Notes under the pieces: model-generated
Told to the model about the DNA's origin: nothing
What the model saw: the letters and a program-made list of their open reading frames with translations, nothing else
The model's database searches: none
Shown: positions 9,203-19,043 of the stretch, in pieces
Layout: each line of letters opens with the position of its first letter
Numbering within the stretch: position 1 is the stretch's first letter
Position numbers and translations under genes: made by a program
Assembly (NCBI RefSeq): GCF_002752655.1
Contig: NZ_CP023737.1
Span: 3,806,001 to 3,870,000 of the forward strand
Direction: 5' to 3'
Source of the DNA: Methylosinus trichosporium OB3b
GTDB lineage: Bacteria; Pseudomonadota; Alphaproteobacteria; Rhizobiales; Beijerinckiaceae
Length of the DNA: 64,000 bases

Positions 9203-10450
9203 TCATGCGACTTCCGTCGCCAAACTAGTTCGCCCGGTCGCGACCATTGTCAATTGCGCCTCGAGCCGTCCGACAGCCGCGTCGACATTCCACAGGCGCT
9301 TCACCATCGCACGACCGGCGTCGCCGAGGCTGCGTGCGAGCGACGGATCGTTCATGAGCCGACTCGCAGCCTCCGCCATTGATCGCGCATCGTGATTGAC
9401 GAGCAGCCCATTGGCTTCGTGAATGACAGTCTCTCTCACGCCCCCTTCCGCAACGGCGACCACAGGAACGCCACACGCATTCGCTTCCAATGGAGCATAG
9501 CCGAAGGGCTCGAGGCGGGGCGCGTAGAGCATGGCGGTCGCTTTGTTCAGAATGCTCAGCAGCTCGTTCTCGCTGATGGAGATGCGCGGGTCGAAGACGA
9601 CGCCTCGTTGGTGCGCGAGACTTTGCATTTGCGCCAGATATTTCGGGTTTCCGACATTGCCGACCCAGACGAGCGCGGGACGGGGCGGCGAGAGACAGCT
9701 CACGGCCTCGATGCATAAACCAATGTTTTTTTCGGGTGTGATCGAACCTAGCCCGATCAGGAAACGCTCGCGCTCCTTTCCGAAGGGCACGAAACGCTCG
9801 GTGTCGACGCCGAGATAACATACATGCGAATCTAGCCCATAGGCGCGCAGCACGCTTTCGCGGCTGAAATAGGAGTTGACGAGAATGCGATCGAACGCTT
9901 GCGCATTGGCGAGCTCTTCCCTCGCTTGAATGCGGGCGTTGCCGATGTCTCGCCATTCGGAATAGGCTGTGCGCCATGTCGAAGGACGTGTGATCGAATA
10001 GGCGCCGACCGGCGGCGCTAGCCATTTCAGTCGCGGGAGCGCCTCATAGAGCCAGCGATAAGGCTCTTGAAGATAGAGAACAGAGGGAAGTCGGAGATGG
10101 CGACCTATCTGTGTCGCACGGAAGAACATGCAGGCGTTGGCGAACAGGATGTCGAAGCCCCGCGCGTCTATTTCCGCGGCGCAACGTCGACAATGATCGT
10201 TCATCGCGCCGAGTGAGCGCTCAACTCCGAAGCTGACGCCAGCTTGGCCCTTGCGTCGATATGGCGCAGGCCATTCGATTTCGACGACATGTTCGTCAAT
10301 CAAATCGGAGAGCGGGAGATAGGTGTCGTCTGCGGTCGGCGGGCTCCATGCCTCGACATGGTGGCCGCGCGCCACGAGTCCCCTTACATGCTCGTACAGT
10401 GCACGCTTACCGCCGCCGCTCGGGAGATTATGCCAGACCGCAATTCGCAT
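9203..10450 (-). CDS. Glycosyltransferase family 4
   Basis: A 415-residue GT-B type enzyme. The ATG at 10450 (MRIAVWHNLPSGGGKRAL) is used because it begins the Rossmann strand and glycine-rich loop; longer versions would run toward the flippase gene. The C-terminal half has the GT4 pattern: LIGLGSITPEKNIGLCIEAV, a central VWVGNVGN strand, then LYAPRLEPFGYAPLEANACGVPVV with the retaining-enzyme E-x7-E element. It probably adds one sugar to the lipid-linked repeat unit. It lies downstream of the Wzx-like flippase with a 37-base gap. Confidence 0.85.
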   Translation of the reverse strand: MRIAVWHNLPSGGGKRALYEHVRGLVARGHHVEAWSPPTADDTYLPLSDLIDEHVVEIEWPAPYRRKGQAGVSFGVERSLGAMNDHCRRCAAEIDARGFDILFANACMFFRATQIGRHLRLPSVLYLQEPYRWLYEALPRLKWLAPPVGAYSITRPSTWRTAYSEWRDIGNARIQAREELANAQAFDRILVNSYFSRESVLRAYGLDSHVCYLGVDTERFVPFGKERERFLIGLGSITPEKNIGLCIEAVSCLSPPRPALVWVGNVGNPKYLAQMQSLAHQRGVVFDPRISISENELLSILNKATAMLYAPRLEPFGYAPLEANACGVPVVAVAEGGVRETVIHEANGLLVNHDARSMAEAASRLMNDPSLARSLGDAGRAMVKRLWNVDAAVGRLEAQLTMVATGRTSLATEVA

Positions 10451-10487
10451 CGCCGATGACCTCACGATGAACTGGATGGGAGCGTCT

Positions 10488-11861
10488 TCATTTGGTCTCC
10501 CGCGCCGGGCTGGGAACCGTTCTGCGATCCAGCTTTGCGAAGAGGCTGCGGCAATCGAAATACACGGGCACGCAGATAAAAACAAGGTAAGAGACGACAG
10601 TCGAGGCGGTCACGCCTTCGACGCCCCAATGTTGCACCCACTGCCAAGAGAGAAGGAGGTTCGAGCATGTCGCGACGCTGGCGTAAATGACTTGCGTGCG
10701 AAGATGTGAGGCTGCGGCGAAGAGGCATGCGAAGCTGTTCGCATAGGCGTAGATCAGGCACCAGGCGGCCATCCATCCGATCAGCGTCGTGGAGGGTTCG
10801 ACGTTCGTCCCCGCCCACCAGACGATGAATGGCTTAGCGATGCAGGCCAACAACGCCGCTGCGATGGCGGCGAATGACAATCCGAGAAACAGGTTGGCGC
10901 GCAGCGTCTTTTTTACCCATGCGATGTCGCCGAGAGTGATCGCTTCATTGTAGGCGGTCCACAAATAGGCGGACGCGATCGTCTGGGGAAGCGACACATA
11001 GCTGAACAGGCTGTAGCTCACGCTGTATTGCGGCACGTGGGATGCGCCGAGGAAATGTCCGATAAAAAAATAGTCGGATTGGAATGTGACGAGCGCCATC
11101 GCGCGCAAAGCAAAAAATTGGAGACCGACATCGGTGATCGCGCGCATCTTGTGAAGATCGACGCTGCGCCAGCTCGGTGCGAGCTTTGGCTTGTGGATGG
11201 CGAACAGCCAGCATGCGCTCGCGAGGCTGACGAGCAATCCGCTTCCATAGACTGAGCAGATCAGCAACGGAAGCCCGCCCTGTGACTGCGTGACGACAAG
11301 CAGAGCGACGAGGCCGAGGACGCTCGCCAGCATCGCCCAATAATTGGCGAGACGCCCTTCTTGGAAAGCGTTGTAAATTTTGACCGTCACTGATAGCGGC
11401 GATTGCGCGAACACAATGACGAGCAGGACTGCAGCCGCAGTTCCGACCTCCGCGCGAGCGCCGGGGCTCGTGACGCCGAACAGCGCGCTCCAATCGAAAT
11501 AGGGCCACAGGAACACGCCGAGCAACCCGAAGGCGAGGGACGTCAGGCACAAGAGCAACACGCCATTGCTGACATGTGTTCGCGCGAGGTCGAACCGTTT
11601 TTCGCTCACGGCGCTGGTCAACGCGTTTGTCAGTCCGTTCGACAGGCCGAAATCGGTCATGTTGAGCCAAGCCAGCAGCGAGCCGAGCATGACCCAGGCG
11701 CCATATCGTTCGGGTCCGAGATAGCGGATCGTCAGCGGAATCGAGACGAAGGCTATCACCACTCCGAGAACGCGATTTCCGAAGCCGCTTGCGACTCCTT
11801 GCAGCACTCCGAATAAGCGGCGTCGCCGCAGGTCCTCCGAGCTGATTCGGGTGAACAGCAT
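10488..11861 (-). CDS. Wzx-type polysaccharide flippase
   Basis: A 457-residue integral membrane protein with about twelve hydrophobic helices, starting RRRRLFGVLQGVASGFGNRVLGV and continuing with YLGPERYGAWVMLGSLLAWLNMTDFGLSNGL in the MATE/MOP-superfamily pattern (the stretch is split here only for description). FGLSNGLTNAL is typical of oligosaccharide flippases. It would move the undecaprenyl-linked repeat unit across the inner membrane for polymerisation by one of the two Wzy-like proteins in the cluster. The short tail after helix twelve is charged. Confidence 0.85.
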   Translation of the reverse strand: MLFTRISSEDLRRRRLFGVLQGVASGFGNRVLGVVIAFVSIPLTIRYLGPERYGAWVMLGSLLAWLNMTDFGLSNGLTNALTSAVSEKRFDLARTHVSNGVLLLCLTSLAFGLLGVFLWPYFDWSALFGVTSPGARAEVGTAAAVLLVIVFAQSPLSVTVKIYNAFQEGRLANYWAMLASVLGLVALLVVTQSQGGLPLLICSVYGSGLLVSLASACWLFAIHKPKLAPSWRSVDLHKMRAITDVGLQFFALRAMALVTFQSDYFFIGHFLGASHVPQYSVSYSLFSYVSLPQTIASAYLWTAYNEAITLGDIAWVKKTLRANLFLGLSFAAIAAALLACIAKPFIVWWAGTNVEPSTTLIGWMAAWCLIYAYANSFACLFAAASHLRTQVIYASVATCSNLLLSWQWVQHWGVEGVTASTVVSYLVFICVPVYFDCRSLFAKLDRRTVPSPARETK

Positions 11862-12042
11862 GCGGAACGCGGAGCCGAGCGTTGAACCGATGGTGGCGCG
11901 CGAACTCGGTTCGGATCGAGAGTTGATGGAGTTGATGTCCGTTACCTCGATTTAAGTAAGGTGAGCGATTTCGGCCGCACGAAAGCGAACATACAAAGCT
12001 GGGGAAATATTTAACGGAGGACGGTGGTCGTGAGTGCGACCC

Positions 12043-12918
12043 TCACGATGCTTTCAACATGCTTTCCACAGTGCTGGGCGATGGGTGATGTCCTCTCTGC
12101 ACGAATAGATTGACGCGAAGCGGCACAAAAATATCCGCGAGTTCAATCGGAACATCGTCGAAGGCAGAACGAAAGCGCTCGGCGACGAAAAAGGCGTTCG
12201 CGCCTGTGCCGATGTTGCAGCAAACCAGTTTGTAAGCATACTTCGACAGGATATCGTTCATACTTTGCAGAGATGCGCCGTGATAATCGCTTCCATCCCA
12301 CACGTGTTTGGAGTCGTAAGAAATGCTCCAACGAATCGGCGGAGGGAATTTGCCATTGTATTCGACGATCACAACGGCAGGCAAAATCCCGTGTGAAAGA
12401 ATGTTATCGATGAAATATATATCATTGCCGTCTAAATCGAGTGATAATAAATCGATAGACGCACAATTCAAGCTTTTCATGCCATCATCTATCGTCGAAA
12501 TGAGATTGTCTTTTGTTATAAAAGCACGACGAAACGCCAGGCGGCTTGGATTTGCTCCATGGTTGAACGCTAGCTCCTCGCCTCCGATCCAGACCCCCTT
12601 CCAGCCGGAAGCGAGAAGGATCAGGGTATTATTTTCCAAGCCGTTCCCCACTCCGAGTTCGACAAATACGCCATTTCCTAGTTCGATTCGTCTCAATATT
12701 TCGAGGGTGATTCCGTCCTCATCCGATTGGGAGAAATATTTCGCCCCGAAGCGATTGAGCGGATTTTTGCTGCTGGCGATCAAGCGATCGATCTCGGCGC
12801 CGAGTGCGAAATCGTGACCCGATTCGACGATACGCCTTACCTTATCGAACTCGCTCGAGATCGGATTCAAAAGTAAATGTCGGCCGGCCCGGAGCGCAGA
12901 ACGTAATTTCGTCTGCAT
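12043..12918 (-). CDS. FkbM-like hypothetical protein, lower-GC gene
   Basis: A 291-residue protein. The middle has YFSQSDEDGITLEIL, then GVFVELGVGNGLENNT, a SAM-binding-like glycine motif, and SIDLLSLDLDGNDIYFID, an acidic motif resembling the DxDG pattern of FkbM-related methyltransferases. A methyltransferase role is likely but the substrate is unknown. Start ATG 12918 has an AGGAAAAGG site upstream. Its base composition is visibly richer in A and T than most of the window, like its neighbour at 13041-14390, which suggests the two arrived together. Confidence 0.55.
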   Translation of the reverse strand: MQTKLRSALRAGRHLLLNPISSEFDKVRRIVESGHDFALGAEIDRLIASSKNPLNRFGAKYFSQSDEDGITLEILRRIELGNGVFVELGVGNGLENNTLILLASGWKGVWIGGEELAFNHGANPSRLAFRRAFITKDNLISTIDDGMKSLNCASIDLLSLDLDGNDIYFIDNILSHGILPAVVIVEYNGKFPPPIRWSISYDSKHVWDGSDYHGASLQSMNDILSKYAYKLVCCNIGTGANAFFVAERFRSAFDDVPIELADIFVPLRVNLFVQRGHHPSPSTVESMLKAS

Positions 12919-13040
12919 TAGTGAGTCCTTTTCCTGTTACTGAAGGGCGAGTGTTTGAATGATCGCGCAGTTTTTAATGCCAGTCGGACGACGTTGCAGC
13001 AGACGCGCATTGGAACCGCGTCGCATTGCAAACTTGGGGT

Positions 13041-14390
13041 CTATAGCGACTTTTGTGTTGGTCGCTCCTCTAACCGGTCCTGCATGTGGAGCTGCGGACC
13101 GACGCCGCCCCGCATGAAGGTGGGCCGCCCGCCGAGTATGGTTCGAAGGGCCCAACGCCGCGCTTCACGGTGATCAGCCGGAATTTGGTTGTTGATGCCG
13201 CAAGCGATTAAAAACAGCCAATAGAGTGGCCACGACAGCGCATACACATTAAAAAATGCAATGTTGATGAGGGACATGAAGAGAAGGGAGTTGGTTTTGT
13301 TGCGACAGATATATCCAACGACTATCGCGTAGGCCGCCAGACCTGCCAATCCAAAATCGTAAAAATATGCACCACCAAGGCTTTTTGAATCCATTAAACC
13401 TCCTTCCGCTTCGAGCAAAGTGTAGACCACTTCAGACATGTTGACAGACTGTGTGTATGACTGGTAGTCACCAACTCCGATGAGATAGTTTATGAATGTC
13501 AAATTATTTTGTTCGTCGATCCAGGTCAGCGGGACGGCTCTCGCAAATATAGAAATGTCTTGATCCGCAAGAAATTTGAGATCTCTCGTATCTGTCGTCG
13601 CGATGATCACAATCGGAAGTGTGATAAATGATAACCCGTATATCATTAGATAAATCAATTTCATGCTACATCGATCACGCAGCGTCAAGGCAAGTGCGCT
13701 CATAACAAGCCAGCAATAGCCCACGACAACGGTTCTAGAGTTGACGAGAAGCAACACGGTGATAAGCAAATAAGCTCCATAATAGCCCAACAATACGGGC
13801 CGTCCTTGCACAAAGCGCCGGTAGCCAGCCGCGGCCAGAACAAGTGTGCCTAGATAGGCAGGCTCTGGGGTAAATCCAGGAACACGTGGTAGAAATTTCA
13901 ACAGCCCTTCCGGCAGCGTGTAGTGCCAAAGGGCGCGATTCCACGTCGTGACGGGAAATGTCGCAACGAACGTATCTGTCAGTAGTCCCGCCATTTGGAC
14001 GACTGCCAAGAAAATATTTAGAATAAGGCCAAACTGGAACCCGGTGAAGAATCTCTCGAACTCTTTCTCTGCCATACTCGCATTGCAGCATAATACAAAT
14101 ATTATATATATAATATATCTAGAAATAGATGAGATATTAGACCAAACGAAGAACTTTAGTAGTATCAGTAAAAGAAACACGCTGAGTGCAATATATTCAG
14201 GCCGAATAGGGTGTCTCTTCGAAAGGAGTGGCGCTCCGATGATTCCTAGCCAGATTAGTGAAAAATTCACCCCGACGTAAACCTGATTGAAGATGAGCAG
14301 GGTGGAAAATGCGCCCATAAAAATAAAATAAGTGTCGGTGATACGGCGCGTCGCTGGTCGATCCGCAAAAGCGACAACATGAGAGTTCAT
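13041..14390 (-). CDS. Polysaccharide polymerase-like membrane protein
   Basis: A 449-residue protein with about eleven hydrophobic segments and a longer soluble loop around residues 280-330 (ARAVPLTWIDEQNNLTF, IGVGDYQSYTQSV), the arrangement of Wzy-type polymerases and EpsG-like proteins. No strong sequence motif identifies the exact family. The base composition is AT-rich for this window. It is flanked by a GT2 gene and an FkbM-like gene, which fits a repeat-unit polymerase for this cluster. The C-terminal tail after about residue 395 is basic and hydrophilic. Confidence 0.55.
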   Translation of the reverse strand: MNSHVVAFADRPATRRITDTYFIFMGAFSTLLIFNQVYVGVNFSLIWLGIIGAPLLSKRHPIRPEYIALSVFLLLILLKFFVWSNISSISRYIIYIIFVLCCNASMAEKEFERFFTGFQFGLILNIFLAVVQMAGLLTDTFVATFPVTTWNRALWHYTLPEGLLKFLPRVPGFTPEPAYLGTLVLAAAGYRRFVQGRPVLLGYYGAYLLITVLLLVNSRTVVVGYCWLVMSALALTLRDRCSMKLIYLMIYGLSFITLPIVIIATTDTRDLKFLADQDISIFARAVPLTWIDEQNNLTFINYLIGVGDYQSYTQSVNMSEVVYTLLEAEGGLMDSKSLGGAYFYDFGLAGLAAYAIVVGYICRNKTNSLLFMSLINIAFFNVYALSWPLYWLFLIACGINNQIPADHREARRWALRTILGGRPTFMRGGVGPQLHMQDRLEERPTQKSL

Positions 14391-14473
14391 CGATTGCCTC
14401 GTTGCACGAGCGGGTTGGACGCCGCAGAGTCTGAAGCGCTTGCCCAGGCTTGCCCGCGCGAGGATCGGCGTCG

Positions 14474-15610
14474 CTAATCTTCGCCGACCGAGCCCCGGGG
14501 CGCTACAGCATCAACGGGCCCCTGAGCCTCGCTCCGGCGTTTCGCTTCCGCGGCGGCTCGATGGCCGTATGCGTAATTTTTCAATCGCGTGACGCCGTCG
14601 CGTGTGCTTCCGCGGGACCACAGAAAATCGCCGATCACACGGCTGATCACACGCATTGCCGCGCGATCTCGATTCATCGCGGAGATGAAAAATTTCGAGA
14701 CGACGATAGCGACGCCCAGAGGCAGCAGTGCGCGGTGAAATTCCTGCAGAAATCGCAGAAGATTGAGATTGTAGCAATAGATGGACAGGTCGCTCGAACG
14801 CGTGCGTGAGCTGGTCCCGATCGATGCGCCCTCTTTGTGAAAGACGAGGGAGTCGCGCGCCCAGGCATGTTTGAAGCTTCGGCGCGCCCTGCGCGACCAA
14901 TTCAACTCCTCGAAATAGAGGAAATATGACTCCTCCATCGGCCCAACGTCTTCCAGGAAGCGACGTGACGTCAACATGGATGCGCCCACCACGTAATCCA
15001 TCTTTGCTTCGACGAGCTCGGTCGAAGGCAGTTGTCGCAGCGAGCCGCCTGCGCCGAGATTTGTTCCCCCTCCGCGCGCGGGATGGAACACGCCGCCGAA
15101 GCTCTGGATCGTATCGGGAGAGTCGTAATAGAGAAGAGTCGAGCCACAGACGCCGATTCGTTCGTCTCTGGCCGAGCGCGCCAGCAGCGCGGCGAGCGCG
15201 CGCCGATCGACGATCGTGTCATTGTTCAGCAGCCAGACATGTGTGCACGTCGCTTCCGACAGCGCAAGGCGAATACCGAGATTGCACGCCGCGGCAAAGC
15301 CCGTGTTGTCGGCGACGCGGACAATTGTCACCAACGCATTCGATGCAAGCTCCACGACCTCGTTCGCCATGCAGACAGATAAGGTAGGTTCGCGCAGGCG
15401 CTCGGAGGCCGTTCGTCGCCAAGCGAGGCTCGTCGTGTCGACATGCTGCTCGCCGTGGGCCCAGCGAATGAGCGTTTCGACGCCAGAGTCGCTGCTCTCA
15501 TTGTCCACGACGACGATATTGAAGGAAGGGCCAGAAAGCCGCATCAGCGACTCGAGGCATTCGATCGTGTCGTGATATCCGCGCCAGTTGACGAGCACGA
15601 TTGTGATCAT
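14474..15610 (-). CDS. Glycosyltransferase family 2 (rhamnosyltransferase-like)
   Basis: A 378-residue GT-A enzyme. It opens with ITIVLVNWRGYHDTIECLESL and FNIVVVDNESSDSG, the nucleotide-sugar-binding start of GT2 proteins. VWLLNNDTIVDRRAL carries the metal-binding DxD-like NND motif, and VVGASMLTSRRFLEDVG plus EESYFLYFEELNWSRR are the acceptor-side blocks typical of the WbbL/rhamnosyltransferase group. A C-terminal hydrophobic segment (about 300-325) may anchor it to the membrane. It starts eight bases downstream of the previous GT2 gene's end, so the two are co-transcribed. Confidence 0.85.
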   Translation of the reverse strand: MITIVLVNWRGYHDTIECLESLMRLSGPSFNIVVVDNESSDSGVETLIRWAHGEQHVDTTSLAWRRTASERLREPTLSVCMANEVVELASNALVTIVRVADNTGFAAACNLGIRLALSEATCTHVWLLNNDTIVDRRALAALLARSARDERIGVCGSTLLYYDSPDTIQSFGGVFHPARGGGTNLGAGGSLRQLPSTELVEAKMDYVVGASMLTSRRFLEDVGPMEESYFLYFEELNWSRRARRSFKHAWARDSLVFHKEGASIGTSSRTRSSDLSIYCYNLNLLRFLQEFHRALLPLGVAIVVSKFFISAMNRDRAAMRVISRVIGDFLWSRGSTRDGVTRLKNYAYGHRAAAEAKRRSEAQGPVDAVAPRGSVGED

Positions 15611-15617
15611 TTGTGAA

Positions 15618-16430
15618 TCAGCGGTGGCGAATGAATTTGAGCTTCATGAACAGCATCGCCCATTGCGCGAAGGACTCGCTGATGAAGCCTTTCGCGGCAA
15701 AATGTTTGATCGTGGCGACATGAGCCGACAGGAGTTTCTCGACATTTCCGGAAAGGCCGTTCCCTCTGATGTGCGGCTCCTCGCGAACAGAAAGGGCGCG
15801 TTGAAGCTTCCAGAGCTCGAAGCCGCCGAACACGAGCTCACCCCATAATCGATAGTCTTCCGACAGAAAGATCGATTCGTCGAAGATGACGGGCATCGCC
15901 CCTTTGCGGAACACCACGGTCGAAGGGGCGAATTGCGAGGTCGAAATCAAAATATCCAGGATATTCATTCGGTAGAGCGGTCTGCTAAAACGAATTTGGT
16001 CGTTTATTGTGCGTTTCGAAAGGCCGCAAACAATGTTATTGTGGCCAATAAAGTCGATCGCCCGCTCGTTCATGACATGCAGACACTGCTCGAGCTTGTC
16101 GTCGATCCAATAGTCATCGGCATCGAGAAACGCGACATAATTGCCGCGCGCCGCTTTGGTTCCAGTGTTGCGAGCGGCGGAGGGACCCTTATTGCGGTCA
16201 TGATGTAGCAAGCGAGCGGCTTTGAACTCCGCGACGATCGACGCTGCCAATGCAGCTTGGGCGTCACTGGATGCGTCGTCGACGATGAGGATTTCCAGCG
16301 CGGGACGGGTCTGCTTTGTCACGGATGTCAGCGCACGTTCGAGCGTGGTCGCGGAGTTGTAGAAAGGAATGACGACGGAAACGGTGAGCGCCGCTTCATC
16401 GTCGAATGGTCGAGTTGCGCAATTGGTCAT
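15618..16430 (-). CDS. Glycosyltransferase family 2
   Basis: A 270-residue GT-A enzyme. ATG 16430 is used because the core domain begins 16 residues later with VSVVIPFYNSATTLERAL. ILIVDDASSD and the acidic YVAFLDADDYWIDDKL (about residues 105-120) are the nucleotide-sugar and metal-binding blocks of GT2. A longer frame to 16568 would run into the twin-hairpin repeat and lacks family similarity. It lies just downstream of that repeat, which separates it from the GT4 gene at 16614-17981. Confidence 0.85.
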   Translation of the reverse strand: MTNCATRPFDDEAALTVSVVIPFYNSATTLERALTSVTKQTRPALEILIVDDASSDAQAALAASIVAEFKAARLLHHDRNKGPSAARNTGTKAARGNYVAFLDADDYWIDDKLEQCLHVMNERAIDFIGHNNIVCGLSKRTINDQIRFSRPLYRMNILDILISTSQFAPSTVVFRKGAMPVIFDESIFLSEDYRLWGELVFGGFELWKLQRALSVREEPHIRGNGLSGNVEKLLSAHVATIKHFAAKGFISESFAQWAMLFMKLKFIRHR

Positions 16431-16514
16431 CGAAATATCACCGGGTCGAACGAATCGAGGTCGAGCCGGCCTCCTGCAAAATCGACAGTTGCGTGGTGTC
16501 GCGCTCGCGCGCGA

Positions 16515-16616
16515 GAGCGCTTTCCGATCGAACGGAATCGTTCGATCGATCAGAATTCGCTCGAACAAAAGAACTCTAGCGCGTTATCCGATCCAATCGG
16601 ATCGGATAACGCGCTA
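16515..16616. repeat. Twin-hairpin dispersed repeat, copy 1
   Basis: Two hairpins close together. The first is a perfect 10-bp stem (16525-16534 with 16539-16548) and a GAAT loop, enclosed by GAGCG and CGCTC. The second (16577-16616) is a perfect 18-bp stem with a 4-base AATC loop. Copies of the same design occur at 45937-46036, inverted at 55173-55277, and in part at 23881-23922. The stop codon of the GT4 gene lies in the second hairpin. It may act as a terminator-like or REP/MITE-like element. Confidence 0.85.
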
Positions 16617-17981
16617 ATGCTCGGCTTCGAGCGTCGCGTAGTTGGCGTTTGCGACGCCCTCTGCTCCCTCGTCGAAAAGCAACCGCTCGAAAGCCGGGAG
16701 AATGCGTGTCGCGCTCAATTTTTCGGCTAATGCGAGTCCTCGCGCGACTTCCGCCGACAGATCGCGGGAGCGTGCTTCAAGGATCGACTGCGCCAGCGCG
16801 TCATCGTCGCCGGGCGGCGACAGCAGCGCGATATCCGTCAAGAGGTTGGCGAGCTCGGTGCCGGACGCCGCGGTCGCGATGATCGGCCGGCCGCTCGCCA
16901 GCATTCCGCCGAGCTTCGACGGCAATACGAGGTCGGCTGCGCTCGGATGCTGTGGGAGAACATGAAGATCCGCCATCGCGAGAAGCTCGCTGAATCGCTC
17001 TGTTGTTTGAAGCGGCAGGAACGCGAGATTTGTGAGATCGGAGAACCGCTCCGTCAGGTCTGCCAGCGCTGGTCCTTCCCCTGCGACGACGAAGCGGATC
17101 GAGCGATGCTCGACGAGGCGCCTCGCCGCTTTGAGCAGGATGTCGAGGGACTGCTTGACGCCGATGTGCCCGGCATAAAGAATGACGAAATCAGCTCGCG
17201 AAAAGCCCAACTGCGTGCGGAACGCATTCGGCGCGCTTCTCGGTCGCGGCGTGATCGCTTCGAGATCGACCCAATTGCGAAGGACGACGACCTGCTCGGA
17301 CGTGAGGCCCTTGGCCAGCAAGGCGTCGCGCATCTTGTGCGAGATCGCGATAATTCTCGTGAAGCCCCGAAGCAGACGCGTCTCCAGCGCTTTGCCGATG
17401 CTTCGGAGTGCGCCGCCGCGAATATGGCCGAGCTCGAAAGCGGCATCGACTTCGAGATCCTGCACATGCAGAATGCAACGCGCCCCGACACATTGACCCG
17501 CGAGGAGAGCGATAGGCGCCGAGAGCAGCGTCGGCTCCACGCATAAGACGACGTCCGGTCGCAGGCGCAAAATCCGCCAGGCGACAATGGGAGCGGAGGT
17601 TGCCGCAAAACTGAGAGGCGCGATGAGACGCCAGGTGCCACTCGCGCCTTTTTTCACGATCATCGGGCAACGCGTCAGCCTTATCGCGCCGAGCATTTCT
17701 CTTCGATAGGCGTCGCGGCGATAGGGCGCGCGCACGAACCACCCAGGATAGTGCGGCGGCGTGGTGACGACTTCGACAATGTGCCCTTGCGCTTCGAGGT
17801 ATAGCGCGAGCTGCGTGGTGTATTTCGCGCAGCCGATGAGCTCGGGCGCAAAGTTGATCGCTTGGATCAATATCTTTTTCGTGTGGCTCGATCGAGGCCT
17901 GCCCGCTCGCGCAGGGAAGGCGGCAAGCTCCTCCTGCCTTGGGCTGTTCGTCGCCGGCGGATGATGGGATCGAGTCGACAT
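16614..17981 (-). CDS. WcaI-like glycosyltransferase family 4
   Basis: A 455-residue GT-B enzyme. After a 35-residue hydrophilic lead it reads ILIQAINFAPELIGCAKYT and VEVVTTPPHYPGW, the signature of the colanic-acid WcaI-like group. The C-terminal half has FVILYAGHIGVKQSLDILL, FVVAGEGPAL, and LPSKLGGMLASGRPIIATAASGTE, the usual donor-binding blocks. It is the first gene of the long minus-strand series and its promoter probably lies in the 17982-18790 interval. The stop codon sits inside the dispersed hairpin repeat. Confidence 0.85.
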   Translation of the reverse strand: MSTRSHHPPATNSPRQEELAAFPARAGRPRSSHTKKILIQAINFAPELIGCAKYTTQLALYLEAQGHIVEVVTTPPHYPGWFVRAPYRRDAYRREMLGAIRLTRCPMIVKKGASGTWRLIAPLSFAATSAPIVAWRILRLRPDVVLCVEPTLLSAPIALLAGQCVGARCILHVQDLEVDAAFELGHIRGGALRSIGKALETRLLRGFTRIIAISHKMRDALLAKGLTSEQVVVLRNWVDLEAITPRPRSAPNAFRTQLGFSRADFVILYAGHIGVKQSLDILLKAARRLVEHRSIRFVVAGEGPALADLTERFSDLTNLAFLPLQTTERFSELLAMADLHVLPQHPSAADLVLPSKLGGMLASGRPIIATAASGTELANLLTDIALLSPPGDDDALAQSILEARSRDLSAEVARGLALAEKLSATRILPAFERLLFDEGAEGVANANYATLEAEH

Positions 17982-19043
17982 CGCTCACACCATGAGTTGG
18001 TGAAAGAAGCCAGAGCGCAACATCACTCGAACGCAAAGCGACGGGGTGTCTCAATGTGGTCGTCAGCGTTCGGAGCTCCACCGAGGCTTGTCGGCTGCCT
18101 GGTTCGATCCGCGAAGTAGAGCGACGCGTTTGCGAGGCTGGGTCACCCTGTTGCGGTGCTTGCCGCCGACGCGGTCTCCACGCTACCGCCGTCCGGGTGC
18201 AGCGTGGCGGCCCCGAGCTTCGGCAATGTCGTCGATCGCAGTTCTTCGAACCGTCTCGACGGTCGCTTTGATTACGCGTGACGCGCGAGTCGGCTCAGGG
18301 TTGGCGACCTCAGGGTCGAAATTCGCGATGCGGTTTCACAAAGGGAGCTCGCAGCGCCCGGGTGAAAGGGTCGAAGCCGCCTTCCAGTCGCGCGGCTTGC
18401 GATCGTGAGACGCGAGCGGCCGATGCTGTTCGGCGGGCTGATCGCGCGATCGAGAGCAGGCTTTCGGTTCCGCCCGCTACGGGCGAGGCGCGCCTGCTGC
18501 CGCTCACTGAAGCGGGCCCTCTTGCGAGGTCCTCGGAAGCGCAAGCGATCGAACCATGCACGCTCTCGACTCCATTGATGCAACGAGTCGACTCTCTCTC
18601 AACATTCATCAGATCAATCAACACCGGAAAATCCCGTATTCGTAGGCGCATGCGCATCGACCGCGGGGCTTGGGTTCGTTACCGATCCAGTGTCTCTCTC
18701 CGTGAGACGATGCGATTGGCTCGTTGCAATTTGCGGGGGAAAAGGCTTCGACGCGCCGTGCGTCACGCTCGTATTCGATGAGGAAATCGCTTTTGACATC
18801 GTCAAGCCGTCTGCTATCATCCGCGCGACATTTACGGTAAACGGCGCTCCTTACGCTTCGGCGCAGCGAAGAGCGCGTGACCGATGTGCGATCGGCGGTG
18901 AAAGTTTTTACGACGTCTTCTGTCGACGTCTCAGCCAGGGCCCTCGCGTAGAGCCATTAAAAATCTAGATCGTGGCGCTTTTTTTTGTTTCCAAACGTCT
19001 ATCGAATTGCTTCGTTTGTCGATCTCAAACTGCAAGGCGGTCG
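17982..19043. other. Intergenic interval between EPS cluster and cysD
   Basis: About 1.06 kb between divergent transcription units. Short open frames exist on both strands but overlap each other, lack ribosome sites and match no family I recognise, so I see no gene. It should hold the promoter of the leftward EPS genes. On the right side it holds a good sigma-70-like promoter for cysD at 18793-18820 and a leader of about 215 bases before the cysD ATG. No known riboswitch motif was recognised in that leader. Confidence 0.6.
18793..18820 (+). promoter_or_regulatory. Candidate sigma-70 promoter for cysD-cysNC
   Basis: A perfect TTGACA at 18793-18798 is followed after 16 bases by TATCAT at 18815-18820, five of six matches to the -10 consensus. 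It points toward cysD and would give a leader of roughly 215 bases. Confidence 0.55.

Noticed and set aside
18046..18781. Several open frames of 60-170 residues before cysD
   Set aside because: They overlap on both strands, lack ribosome sites and family motifs, and look like chance frames in GC-rich DNA.
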